This document shows, one piece after another, positions 51,970 to 61,484 of a stretch of 64,000 nt of DNA (positions within the stretch are counted from its first letter, which is position 1; the number at the start of each line of letters is the position of its first letter). Under the pieces are notes generated by a model, which saw only the letters and a program-made list of their open reading frames with translations, ran no database searches and was not told the DNA's origin. The translations under genes and the position numbers were made by a program. The DNA comes from JAPULR01 sp965238215. Lineage in GTDB: Bacteria; Chloroflexota; Dehalococcoidia; Lucifugimonadales; GCA-2712585. The stretch is taken from assembly GCA_965238215.1 (NCBI GenBank), contig OZ250180.1, positions 1 to 64,000 on the forward strand, written 5' to 3'.

Positions 51970-54595
51970 GTGTTAATGAGAGAAACGCCCTCGGAGAAGT
52001 TCAGCGCTTTTCTGGAGAGGCGTTCCGGCTGGATAGTGATTGGGGTGGTCATTGTCACCCTCCTGCTTATCGTTCCACTCATAGCCCTGGCGCCCGATGA
52101 GCAGGCTTCCACGGAACCTGACGGGCCCATCTTCGATCTGCGAGACCTGGTTAATGAGCGCTTTCCTCAAGCGCTCTACGTCCCGTCCTACATTCTGGAA
52201 TCCCCCGACGGCCCGGATGGCGACGTTCTGACCCAGGCCGCGCTGTGGGAACTATTCCAGAATGAGGAAGCCCTGCGTCGTGCGGACGAGCGCGGTGAAC
52301 TGCACCCTCCCAAGTTGGAAGACCAGCCCTATTTGTTTAAGGTCAACAACCCAAACACTCAGCGCCCAATCCACGGCATCTACTCCGTTGCTGACGCTGT
52401 TCAAGCCGTCCTGGCCGAAATGGGTACGGATTTGGGAAGCGCGAGTGATGAAGACGTGAAGATGGCTCTTCATTTCGTGTTGCAAGAAGGGTCTCCAACT
52501 TTCAGCCTGATGCAGTCGTTATCTGAGAAGGCCACGTTTACCCTCGAGGACTCGGATTGGATTGGGCGGTACCAGCGCTGGCGCTCTCCAGCCATCATAA
52601 ACTTCGTGATTGCGGACAACGGCAGGCTAGGTGGGGGGGGCCCAGACTATCAACGTTGGTGGCGATGAGACTGTTGTACAGAAGGAGCACTTTGGCCGGA
52701 ACGTACAGAAAATCCTGAGGGGCGAGGAGCGGAACTACCGACTTTGGGGTGTTGCCGTTGACCCCAATCTGGAGTCCTAGGATGAAGGACGCACGACCGT
52801 TCCCTTCGTCTTTGCCACGGTGCTGGCCGTACTGGTGGTAATCGGGATAAGCCTACGCTCGTTGAGGGCGGTGTTCCTTTCCGCCGTAGGCCTTGGCATG
52901 CTAATTGTGTGGCTGAAGGGCATATCCAATCTAATAGGCCTCAAGGCGGGCCTTGTGGTAGAGCTGATAGTGCCCATTGCCATGATCTCCTTGGGCGTAG
53001 ACTTCGCCATCCACGCCCTTCATCGATACAGGGAGGAACGAGGCAAAGGAATAGGACCGCGTCCTGCTCTCAGACTGGGATTGGCCGGAGTGATGGGAGC
53101 GCTCGTGCTTGCCATGCTCACCGACGGCGTGGCCTTCTTCTCCAACACGGTTTCCGGGATAGAATCCATAATCGGGTTCGGTGTTGCAGCCGGTATAGCC
53201 GTAATCTCCTCATTCGTAATCATGGGGATATTCGTGCCTTTGGTCTTCATGCGTCTCGACGGGCGCAAGAAATCCGGCCAAGCCGTCGCTAATCCGGCAC
53301 AGGGAGCAGATACCTCTCCCGATAACAGTCAACCCCGCAGTTTTCTCAGAGCGGAGTGGGTTGTGGTGAGGCTTGCTCGGAGTCGCCTCTTTGTGCTTCC
53401 TGTTGTGGCTGTAGTTACCGGCGCTTCCCTGTTGCTCGCCTTCAGGCTGGAGGCCCAATTGGACGTCAAAGATTTTTTCGATAGCGAGTCGGACTTCGTG
53501 GTGGGACTGGACAAGCTCGACTATCATGTTGGGACAACTCAGGGCGAGCCTGGGATCATCTATATAGAGGGGGACCTGTCGTCCACCGATTCCCTTGAGG
53601 CCCTCAGGGAGCTACACGCAAATCTAAAATCCAACCCCCACGTGGCCAAAGGAGTTGATGGAGAGCCGACTTTGTACAGCTGGACGATCTTTGACCTGAT
53701 GGAGCGTCTCATCGGCAGCGAGTACGCCCGTTCCCAGGTGGAGTTTGCCACAGGGCAGGTCATCACCGACTCGGACGGAGATGGAATGCCTGATAGCCAG
53801 GCCCAGATCAGAGCGGCCTTTGACTATATTGTGGAGTACGGTATTCCACTGGATGAGTCTACTCCGTCCTTCACGCCGACCCAGGTGCAAGGCAGCCTCT
53901 TCCACGATCCCACCGGACGCACCCCCGACGCTCTCAAGATGTTGGTTGGCCTGCCCGGTACCAGGGAGCAAACTGCCGTGTCCAGGGCACAGCAGGCCGT
54001 TGAGGCCGACCTGGAGTTTCTCAAGGATGTACCCTCCATCTCTGCTGCGGGCCTAACCGGCTCCGCATTCACCAGGGCGGCCTCCCTGGATGCCGCCGTG
54101 CGTTCGCTGCTCATCTCGCTGCCCATTGCCGTAGCCGCCTGCTTCCTGGTGGCGGCACTGTTCATGCGTTCTGTGCGCTATGCCTTTGTGACCATTATTC
54201 CCATAGGCCTGGTGGTTGCATGGCTCTACGCGATGATGTATCTGCTGGGGTTTGACCTCAACTTTGTAACGGCCACTATCGGTGCCATATCCATCGGTGT
54301 GGGGGTGGATTTTTCCATTCACCTCACCCAGCGGTTTCGTGAGGAGATGGCGCGGGCGGGGGATGGGATACTAGCGATAGAGCGGGCTGCCAAGAGCACG
54401 GGAATGGCCCTTATTGCGTCGGCAGCCTCAAGCGTAGCAGGCTTTGCGATAATGGGCTTCGCCCCGATGCCCATGTTTTCTGCGTATGGCACTCTCACCG
54501 CGGTGATGGTATTCATGGCCGCAGCAGCTGCGCTGCTAGTGCTGCCTTCCCTGCTTTTGGTGGTGACGCCGCAACGGCAACGGGTAGATGCTTGA
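51970..54595 (+). pseudogene. MMPL/RND-family exporter with a frameshift and a nonsense codon
   Basis: Two open parts together encode about 870 residues with the RND layout: one N-terminal helix (20-42), an exported loop domain, a helix group with GVDFAIHALHRYREE, a second exported domain, and a second helix group with GVDFSIHLTQRFREE. A one-base expansion in the G run at 52632-52638 shifts the frame, and TAG at 52778-52780 interrupts LES-x-DEGRTTVPFV. Both sides align well otherwise. The intact protein would export lipids or hydrophobic compounds using the proton gradient. The G-run change may be a sequencing error, but the TAG is independent of it. Confidence 0.75.
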
Positions 54596-54737
54596 GCACT
54601 GCGAGGGGCTGACCTAACCCGACTGTTGTGCCACGTGGCACGTTAAATCGACAAGGATGTGACTTGCCGTATTGCTTTACAAGAGTTGCCTTAGGCGGTT
54701 GCCAGGTTCAGAGATCGCCCAACGACATCTATATGGC

Positions 54738-54790
54738 AATACTGTTTTCCGTACAGAATCGCCCATTTTTCATGCCTGAAGGCATTTGGG
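54738..54790 (+). repeat. Dispersed repeat type 1, copy G (diverged)
   Basis: ATACTGTTTTCCGTACAGAA, TCGCCCA and TCATGCCTGAAGGCAT follow the family order. Nothing else is seen in 54596-54895. Confidence 0.5.
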
Positions 54791-54895
54791 ACCGGAGTGC
54801 TGATCTGAAGGCAAATCTCAGCAGTATCTGCTCTCGTTATGGCCATGCTTTACGCAGACTCTGACGGGAGCCCAGGATGGGGTGATCACTAGCTC

Positions 54896-55753
54896 CTAAA
54901 GACCGCTCAGCCAGTTGAACATCGTATAAAGCAGATTTTCCTCACGGCCCATGTAACCATGGTTGGCTCCGTCAATTACGCTAATCTGGGCGTGCGAGTA
55001 GCCGGCTGCTTCCAGGCCGCGCCGGGCTGCGCCGACTACCGGGATCTCCTGTGGCCCACCAACGGCGCACTCCTCGGCACCGAAAACATATAGCGTAGGG
55101 CAGCCCGTGTTCGCCGCGTGTGTGGTCACGCTGTAGCGATTGTCCCGATTGAAGCAATCTACGTAGGCCCGTGCGCTCCACGTTGACCCCCATGGAACTC
55201 CCGGACGGAGCAATACGTCCGGGCGGGCCTCCGCGATGTTTCGCTCAGACTCGTGGAACGGCCCTGAGAAGTTCTCTCCATGCAGGGCGATGACGCCTTC
55301 GTGGTCGTACTCGCCTGGCGACACGGCTGTGACCCCCACCACGTTGTCGAACCTCTCTGTTGCCTGGGCATAGGTGGCCCGTACGGCGCCGCCACTGTGT
55401 CCGCCGATGGCTATGCGGCGGTGTCCTCTCTCTCGCAGCAGCTCCAGCCAAGCCCCGAAATCGGCCCTTGAATCATCAACGGACTCGAAGGCGTAGCCGG
55501 CTAGCGGCCCTCCCCTGACACCGCCGGCGACATGATCGTGGCCCCGGCGGTTGGCTGTAAGAAAGGCAATGCCCTTCTCCGCCATGCTCCGGCCCAGACC
55601 AAGATAAAGGCTGCTGTAGAAGTGGCCTCCATCGCCGTGAAAGAACAGTATGGCATCCACCGAAAGGGACCGGTTCACGTTGGCCGGGGCGAAATAGGCG
55701 CCAGAGAGCACGATACCTTCAGGTGTCGTCACATCGACCAGGTCCGCAAGCAT
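54896..55753 (-). CDS. Alpha/beta hydrolase
   Basis: A 285-residue serine hydrolase. Catalytic Ser120 sits in GGHSGG; the oxyanion strand is FFHGDGGHF; the likely Asp or Glu is near YVFGAEECA and His lies in DGANHGYMG near residue 267. The N-terminus (VDVTTPEGIVLSGAYFAPAN) resembles the dienelactone-hydrolase/acyl-peptidase group. No signal peptide. The substrate is unknown, perhaps a xenobiotic ester. It is alone on its strand between two repeat-bearing gaps. Confidence 0.82.
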   Translation of the reverse strand: MLADLVDVTTPEGIVLSGAYFAPANVNRSLSVDAILFFHGDGGHFYSSLYLGLGRSMAEKGIAFLTANRRGHDHVAGGVRGGPLAGYAFESVDDSRADFGAWLELLRERGHRRIAIGGHSGGAVRATYAQATERFDNVVGVTAVSPGEYDHEGVIALHGENFSGPFHESERNIAEARPDVLLRPGVPWGSTWSARAYVDCFNRDNRYSVTTHAANTGCPTLYVFGAEECAVGGPQEIPVVGAARRGLEAAGYSHAQISVIDGANHGYMGREENLLYTMFNWLSGL

Positions 55754-56309
55754 ATTCGCCTCCTTCTGTGTCTGATGTCATTCGGAGTTTGGTTCAGAAT
55801 GCGTTTGGATTGTAACCATTGGCGCTGGTTCTTAGCAAAGCCGAAAAGGCATGATGCCGTCTCGCACTGACAGTTGACACGCTCGCTGGGGTCGTCAGGC
55901 TCATGGATCTCTTAACTCCATTGCAAAGATGGCACTGTCTACCGCCCAGGATCGCCCGCATGTTTATGCCTAAAGCCATATAGGATTCGAACTGTCCAGG
56001 TTAAGGAAGCTCATCTGCGCCAGCGCCTCGGAGAAGAATCACCCCATGTAGCGCTAGATTATGGAACCCTTCTGGGAGGCTTTCTTGTGAGTTTTATACA
56101 AATACCCGATGGCCCGACAACTTGACACTAGATATCCCTCTCCGGATTATGTCGCAGACATTGTGTTTATGCTCACGCCACTGGCGTTCAATCCCCCATT
56201 GCAACCGTTTCTCAAGAACCCGCCGACATTCGCTAAAGGCGTAATGACGGGTCCTTGCCTGGTGCTTTACTTTTGGTCAGGGCCGCCAAACGGTAGGGTC
56301 TGCTAGGGA
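55754..56309. other. Intergenic stretch with repeat copy D
   Basis: 550 bases between divergent genes. Apart from the repeat at 55929-55992 I see no gene, RNA or clear promoter. Confidence 0.5.
55929..55992 (+). repeat. Dispersed repeat type 1, copy D
   Basis: Near complete copy: GCACTGTCTACCG, GATCGCCC, TTTATGCCTAAAGCCATA and GGATTCGAACTG. It is closest to copy C at 51541-51605 (shared GCCTAAAGCCAT). Confidence 0.65.
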
Positions 56310-57400
56310 GTGCACAGCCAATTGGAACTGCATGAAGCACTCATCTCAATCGGTCTGATCATTGTTGTTGCAAAATTGCTGGAAGGTGTATTCAAACGAT
56401 TCGGCCTTAACTCGATAATCGCCTACGCCACCACCGGAGTGATCCTTGGTCCCGCGACCGGACTAGTGGAGGCGGGGACCGAGGTCGAGGTTATCCTGGG
56501 CATAGGCATCTTCATATTCTTCTTCCTTATCGGCTTAGAAGAACTGGACATTAGGGGATTCTTTCGGGTTATTCGCGGGCGTCTCTGCCTCACGTCGGTA
56601 TTGTCTGTGACCATATCACTTTTGGTGTCCCTGTCGGTTACCACCGACACTTTGTTCGATTTGGGGTTAGACCTCGATTTTACGCAGGCATTGGGATTGG
56701 CCGGGGTGCTCTGGCGGGTAAATTTGCCGGCTCGTTTATCAGCGCCTACATTACGCGGCTCGATGCTCCCTTCGCGACAGCCACAGGTCTGATGGCCAAA
56801 GGAGTGGCTGAAATTGCGATTCTGCTCCTGCTGCTCCACACAGGGGCAATCGACAAGGGAGTATTCTCTTTGTTGGTGCTCGTCATGTTCGGGTACATCC
56901 TATTGACGCCCATGGGCATCAGTTTTGCGCTCAAAAGGCTCAAACGCCCCGAGGCCGTTACTACACAAGGACAAGTCCCACCGTCACTAGTCCGGTTCGC
57001 CCTGGAAGGAATCAGGGTTCAGGACGTCCTGGACCGCTCTCGGAGTCATCCTGAAAAGTCGCTATCGGTAAAGGCGTTTGCAGAGACTTGGCTTTTTCCG
57101 AAACAGCACGATTACGTGGTTGTGGACCATTGTAAGCTCGCCCGCATAGCGTCGCTAAGCATGCTGCGCTACCTCCCTCGGAGTGAGTGGGAGCAAACTT
57201 CCCTCAGCAGGGTGATGCGTCAAAATACGCCGAATGCCTACGCCGACGAATTGGTGGAAGATGCGCTCCAGCGAATGATTGAGGAGTCTTTAACCGTACT
57301 CCCTGTTGTTGATAGGGAAACAGGGGAGTTGATAGGTTCAATCTCCAGCCACGAAGTATTGGAGATGATTGCGCTGACCGCCAGGGGTCACGAAATCTAG
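56310..57400 (+). pseudogene. Kef-type cation/proton antiporter with internal deletion, CBS-like C-terminus
   Basis: The first frame (GTG 56310 to about 56710) encodes the first membrane helices of a KefB/CPA2 exchanger (LEGVFKRFGLNSIIAYATTG, IFFFLIGLEELDIRGFF). The next frame from about 56720 encodes the last helices (GKFAGSFISAYITRLDAPFA, LMAKGVAEIAILLLLLH) and a cytoplasmic part with a CBS-like end (VEDALQRMIEESLTVLPVVD). The family normally has about 150-200 residues between these parts, so several helices are missing and the join is out of frame. It cannot work as an antiporter. The deletion joins GCCGGGGTGCTC to TGGCGGGTAAA, with short G-rich sequence on both sides. Confidence 0.7.
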
Positions 57401-57470
57401 GGCACTACATTTCCGTCCCGGGAACAGCAGCAGGTGCTCCCGGTCATGGTAAGAACTCAGATGTGGACGA

Positions 57471-58024
57471 ATGATGAATAGGTTGAAGACACTGGGCGCG
57501 AGGCGGAGCCTTGTGCTTGAGGGTCGGCGGATATATAGGAAGGCCCGCCGACGCTGGAAGGATTACCTGCTTCAGTGCGGTCTGTCTGCTCTGGCGCTGC
57601 TGTTAATCCCGCTGTTTGTAGATGTGGTCTTTAGGACCGCCATCAGCGTGGCCATTGCTTCCTCCGCCTTTATCGTCTTCGTGATGCCGGATAACGGGGC
57701 ATCCAGTCCCCGGCGGGTCATAGGCGGGCACGTAATGGCAGCGATTGTCGGTACGGCGATTTCCACGGTGCATCTAGACCCGATGTTTGGCGAACTGACC
57801 TTAGAGTCTCACTTGGCCGAAGATATCATTGCTGTGTCATCAGTCGGTATCAGTATCTTGCTCATGCTCTTGACAAGTACGGAGCACCAGCAGGCCGCAG
57901 GCGCCGCCCTCGGGCTTGTAGTCGGTGGATGGGACCCGTCGGCGATCTTGTTCGCGTTGGTGGGGCGACGGTCCTCTCTCTTGCTCACACGCTACTGAAG
58001 TCGCGTATGGTCAACTTGCTCTAA
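57471..58024 (+). pseudogene. HPP-family membrane protein with a C-terminal frameshift
   Basis: The open frame (57471-57998) encodes four membrane helices of an HPP-type protein: SVAIASSAFIVFVMPDNGAS, RRVIGGHVMAAIVGT, VSSVGISILLMLLTSTEHQQ and AAGAALGLVVGG. After VG the frame is wrong; one extra G near 57962 restores VGATVLSLAHTLLKSRMVNLL to TAA 58022-58024. The usual HPP (His-Pro-Pro) after TxTE is HQQ here. HPP proteins are linked to nitrite or ion transport, poorly understood. A single-base change in a G run leaves error possible; the truncated form may still fold. Confidence 0.6.
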
Positions 58025-58444
58025 CCTCTAGTACCCCCGACTTGGCCTTCCGTAGATGTTCCACAAGAATGCCGGAGCACTTTTAACCCAGAATGACGTT
58101 GCTTTCTATCTCAATGCCACTATCGGACTGTCTCGAATGTGGGGTGCACTGTTATATTTATCTGGACATGTTCGGCATGGGCCGCATTTCCGCCTCGGAA
58201 CAACGCGATGGCTCACGGCCACCACCAGCTATATCCTAGACGGCAACTGCACCCGAACTGCAACGAGCAAGCATTCCAGGGATATACGGACGATGATGGC
58301 ATAGCAGAGAAGTTGGCCGGTACCATTCGATCTGTGTATCGAAATGGGGAGACTCACTGGGAAAGCCATTTGATACCCTGGGAAGGTCAATGCTATCATC
58401 AGTTCACTCCGGCATCTCCCAAATCCACCTAGTGAGGTTGTGAA
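58025..58444. other. Intergenic stretch, nothing recognised
   Basis: 420 bases ahead of the acyl-CoA synthetase gene. Two short ORFs lack start signals and family features. GTGAGG before ATG 58445 is the only clear signal. Confidence 0.5.
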
Positions 58445-60355
58445 ATGGAAGCCATAAATCCCCTCGTCGATAGGTGGCTAAAAGACGCAGCCCAAGACCC
58501 CGACGGCTTTTGGGAGCGCGCCGCCCAGTCTCTTCCTTGGTTCCGAGGTTGGGATACTGTCTTCAAGTGGGAGTTCCCTAACTTTCAATGGTTTTCCGGT
58601 GCGGAAACCAACCTTGCGTATAACTGCGTAGACCGCCATGCCCAAGGCCCCCAGAGGGGGCGCGCAGCCCTGGTTTATGTCAATGAGCGCGGGGAAAGAG
58701 TCGTCCTCACCTACGCCCAGCTTCTGCACGAGGTTCGCAAGGTTGCAGCCGCCTTACGGGGAATGGGGATCCAGAAGGGCGACCGCATAACCATCTACAT
58801 GCCCGTATGCCCTGAAGCCATCATCCTAATGCTGGCAACCGTTCGCATCGGCGCCATACACTCCGTGGTCTTTGCCGGATTCGGAGCGGGCGCTCTAGCA
58901 GAACGGATTCAGGCCAGCGGCTCCAAACTCGTCTTCGCCACAGACATTACCTATCGCAAGGGCGCTGACATCCCATTGAAATCCATAGTTGACGATTCCC
59001 TAGCCGGTGGGGATAGCCCGGTAACCAACGTAATTATCCTACGCCGAGGTAAGGACGCGGTGCCCATGACTCCGGGTAGAGACCTATCCTGGGACCAATT
59101 CCTTGCCAAAGCGGAGGGGCAAAGTAACGAATATACACGCATGGAGGCTAACGAAACTGCCTTCATCCTGGCTACCTCCGGCACCACTGCCAAACCCAAG
59201 CTGGTAGTCCACACCCACGGCGGCTACCAGGTAGGCATTCATAGCATGGCACAGTGGTGCTTTGGCATGAAACCTACCGATGTTTGGTGGGCCAGTTCCG
59301 ACATAGGATGGATCGTCGGTCACAGCTACATCGTATACGCTCCCCTCCTTGCCGGCTGCACCACCATCGCCTATGAGGGAGCCGTTGACTATCCAAGCCA
59401 CGACGCGGTCTGGCGTATCGTCGAAGAGTTTGGAGTAACTGGTATTTTCACATCACCCACCGCGGTACGGCTAATGACACGTTACGGAGAGAGCGCCATG
59501 CCCAAGTCCAACCTCAACTCTCTGGAGCGCGTATTTTGTGCCGGCGAGGTTCTGAACCCTCCCGCTTGGGAATGGCTCCAGAAGGAGGCTTTTGGGAACC
59601 GGATACCAGTGATTGACCACTATTGGCAAACGGAAACGGGAGGTCCCATCATCGGCAATCCTTACGGCCTGTCATTGCTGCCCATCAAGCCCGGCTCTGC
59701 CGCCATACCCCTGCCTGGCATCGATGTGACCGTCATGACCCCGGAAGGTGAATTGTGTGGCCCGGAAGAGAAGGGCATTCTGGTTATCAATCGTCCCTTC
59801 CCCAGCTTGACGCCCGCCCTCTGGGGTGAACCGGACAGGTACGCCGCCGATTACTGGACTCGCATTCCTGGAAAGCAGGTCTACTTTGCCGGGGACTCCG
59901 CCCACATAGATGAGGATGGCTACGTCTGGTTTGCAGGCCGTGCCGACGAGGTAATTAAGATAGCAGCCCATCGCATCGGCACCGTGGAGGTGGAATCCGC
60001 CCTGCTCACTCACCCCAGCGTAGCCGAAGCCGGCGTCACGGGACGTCCTGATGATCTAAGAGGGGAGGTCATTTCCGCCTTCGCAGTTCTAAAGAGCGGC
60101 TATCAGCCCTCTGATCAGCTTCGCCGTGAGATAATTCAGGCCGTTCGCCGTACCCTTGGTCCCATCGCCGTCATTGGAGAATTGAATTTCGTAGAGCTGT
60201 TGCCAAAGACGCGAAGTGGCAAGATCATGCGACGCGTCTTGAAAGCTGTTGTTCTCGACCAGGACCCCGGTGACATCACCACCATCGAAGATGAAGGCTC
60301 GGTAGAAGACGCCCGTCAGGCATGGCTTCAAATGAAAGCCTCAGCTAACAGCTAA
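58445..60355 (+). CDS. Acetyl-CoA synthetase-like AMP-forming acyl-CoA ligase
   Basis: The 636-residue enzyme activates acetate or a similar short acid with ATP and CoA. It has the ACS N-terminal domain (FKWEFPNFQWFSGAETNLAY), P-loop TSGTTAKPK, VWWASSDIGWIVGHSYIVY, the adenylate motif YWQTETGG, the hinge GRADEVIKIAAHRIGT and the catalytic Lys in KTRSGKIMRR, which is the usual acetylation-controlled site. The position after the TSGTT loop and the Trp of the acetyl pocket (YWQTE) favour a small acyl group; propionate is also possible. It stands alone with GTGAGG upstream. It would feed acids from the catabolic enzymes into central metabolism. Confidence 0.93.
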   Translation: MEAINPLVDRWLKDAAQDPDGFWERAAQSLPWFRGWDTVFKWEFPNFQWFSGAETNLAYNCVDRHAQGPQRGRAALVYVNERGERVVLTYAQLLHEVRKVAAALRGMGIQKGDRITIYMPVCPEAIILMLATVRIGAIHSVVFAGFGAGALAERIQASGSKLVFATDITYRKGADIPLKSIVDDSLAGGDSPVTNVIILRRGKDAVPMTPGRDLSWDQFLAKAEGQSNEYTRMEANETAFILATSGTTAKPKLVVHTHGGYQVGIHSMAQWCFGMKPTDVWWASSDIGWIVGHSYIVYAPLLAGCTTIAYEGAVDYPSHDAVWRIVEEFGVTGIFTSPTAVRLMTRYGESAMPKSNLNSLERVFCAGEVLNPPAWEWLQKEAFGNRIPVIDHYWQTETGGPIIGNPYGLSLLPIKPGSAAIPLPGIDVTVMTPEGELCGPEEKGILVINRPFPSLTPALWGEPDRYAADYWTRIPGKQVYFAGDSAHIDEDGYVWFAGRADEVIKIAAHRIGTVEVESALLTHPSVAEAGVTGRPDDLRGEVISAFAVLKSGYQPSDQLRREIIQAVRRTLGPIAVIGELNFVELLPKTRSGKIMRRVLKAVVLDQDPGDITTIEDEGSVEDARQAWLQMKASANS

Positions 60356-60451
60356 GACTAGCTTCTCCAAGCATCCCATAATCAGGGACTGCTGATACTC
60401 TAACGAAATAGAAGCGGAAAGCCTAAGCGAGGGAAGGAGCAATCATCTCTA

Positions 60452-61144
60452 TTGCTTGAATCGGACGCCCTTCGCAGAACAGCTCTGATTCTGGTATTTG
60501 CCGGTCTGCTGTGGAACCTGGTAGAGGCCGGAGTCTCATTGTGGGCGGGAGTGCAGGCCGGAAGCGTGGCCTTGCTGGCTTTCGGGATAGACAGCATCGT
60601 AGAGCTTCTTGCGGGCGGGGTCTTGGTGTGGCGGTTGAGGGCAGAGCGGAGCGAATTGGACGCAGAGGCAGCTGAGAGAAGGGCACAAAAGCTCCTGGGG
60701 TTCAGCTTCTTTCTCTTGGCGGCATACATTCTCCTCCATTCCGGAACCAACCTCCTGGGATGGTTGCCGGAGCCGCGGCCGAGCCTCGTGGGTGTTGGGA
60801 TTGTCGTAGCAAGCGCCATCGTGATGACTGGCCTCTACGTAGGCAAGATGCGTATCGCCACTAAGATGCAGTCCAGGTCTTTGAGAGCGGAGGCCATGGA
60901 AAGCCTGTTTTGCGATCTTCAGGACCTGACCATCCTGGTGGGACTGGGTCTCAACAGTTTATTCTCCTGGTGGTGGGCAGATCCCGTGTCGGCCCTGTTC
61001 CTGGTTCCCTTTTTCGTCAAGGAAGGCCTCGAGAACTTCTTTGAACATGGGGAAGAGCATGAAGACCATGGACCTCGAGTCTGCTTTTGCCGGAGTTGCT
61101 TCTATGGCTTGCGCAGCTGCAGAGCGGAATGTTGTCAAGCCTAA
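60452..61144 (+). CDS. Cation diffusion facilitator-like transporter lacking the cytoplasmic domain
   Basis: The 230-residue protein has six membrane helices in the CDF arrangement. FGIDSIVELLAGG in helix 2 and EAMESLFCDLQDL in helix 5 occupy the metal-site positions. The usual C-terminal metallochaperone-like domain is missing; instead there is a short tail with His/Glu (HGEEHEDHG) and seven Cys in about 22 residues (CFCRSC ... CCQA), which may bind metal. It probably exports a divalent metal. The TTG start is 13 bases after GGAAGGAG, somewhat far. A small gene follows within 15 bases. Confidence 0.78.
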   Translation: MLESDALRRTALILVFAGLLWNLVEAGVSLWAGVQAGSVALLAFGIDSIVELLAGGVLVWRLRAERSELDAEAAERRAQKLLGFSFFLLAAYILLHSGTNLLGWLPEPRPSLVGVGIVVASAIVMTGLYVGKMRIATKMQSRSLRAEAMESLFCDLQDLTILVGLGLNSLFSWWWADPVSALFLVPFFVKEGLENFFEHGEEHEDHGPRVCFCRSCFYGLRSCRAECCQA

Positions 61145-61156
61145 ACCTGCAGATGT

Positions 61157-61360
61157 GTGCAAGCCGCCTACGAAGTTGCCGAATATGTCATGAAGCTACG
61201 GACTGCAGTGACCGAGTTTGCCGGAGAACGTACCGTCTCAGAATTGATTGAGGCCGTGGGAACGGAATCAGCGTATTTGGTGGAGGAATTGTGGCAGGCA
61301 GAAGCCAACGACTATTGGAATACGAGGATACGTCCCGCTCTTATAAAATTGGATCACTGA
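61157..61360 (+). CDS. Small protein of unknown function next to the CDF gene
   Basis: 67 residues from a GTG start, with a predicted helical make-up (AAYEVAEYVMKLRTAVTEFA, TVSELIEAVGTESAYLVEEL). No family recognised. It lies 12 bases after the CDF stop and may be a soluble companion of that transporter or a chance frame; the absence of a clear ribosome binding site keeps confidence low. Confidence 0.35.
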   Translation: MQAAYEVAEYVMKLRTAVTEFAGERTVSELIEAVGTESAYLVEELWQAEANDYWNTRIRPALIKLDH

Positions 61361-61484
61361 GAATAAAGCAGCTTCATCCCAGGTCATATTTGGATTTGCT
61401 GATGGCCTTTACGTGTACTTTGACCCACAAGGATCACGTTCAATCTAGTCTGTAAATCTTGATGAAGTCCTTTCGTCTACCGGG

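Noticed and set aside
14435..55992. tRNA remnant in the type 1 repeat
   Set aside because: The reverse strand contains GTTCGA(A/G)TCC, like a tRNA T-loop, but the flanking bases do not form a T-stem and no acceptor or anticodon arm is present.
1..58024. Stop-codon reassignment as an explanation for the in-frame stops
   Set aside because: TAG, TGA and TAA all occur as internal stops, and all three also end intact genes.
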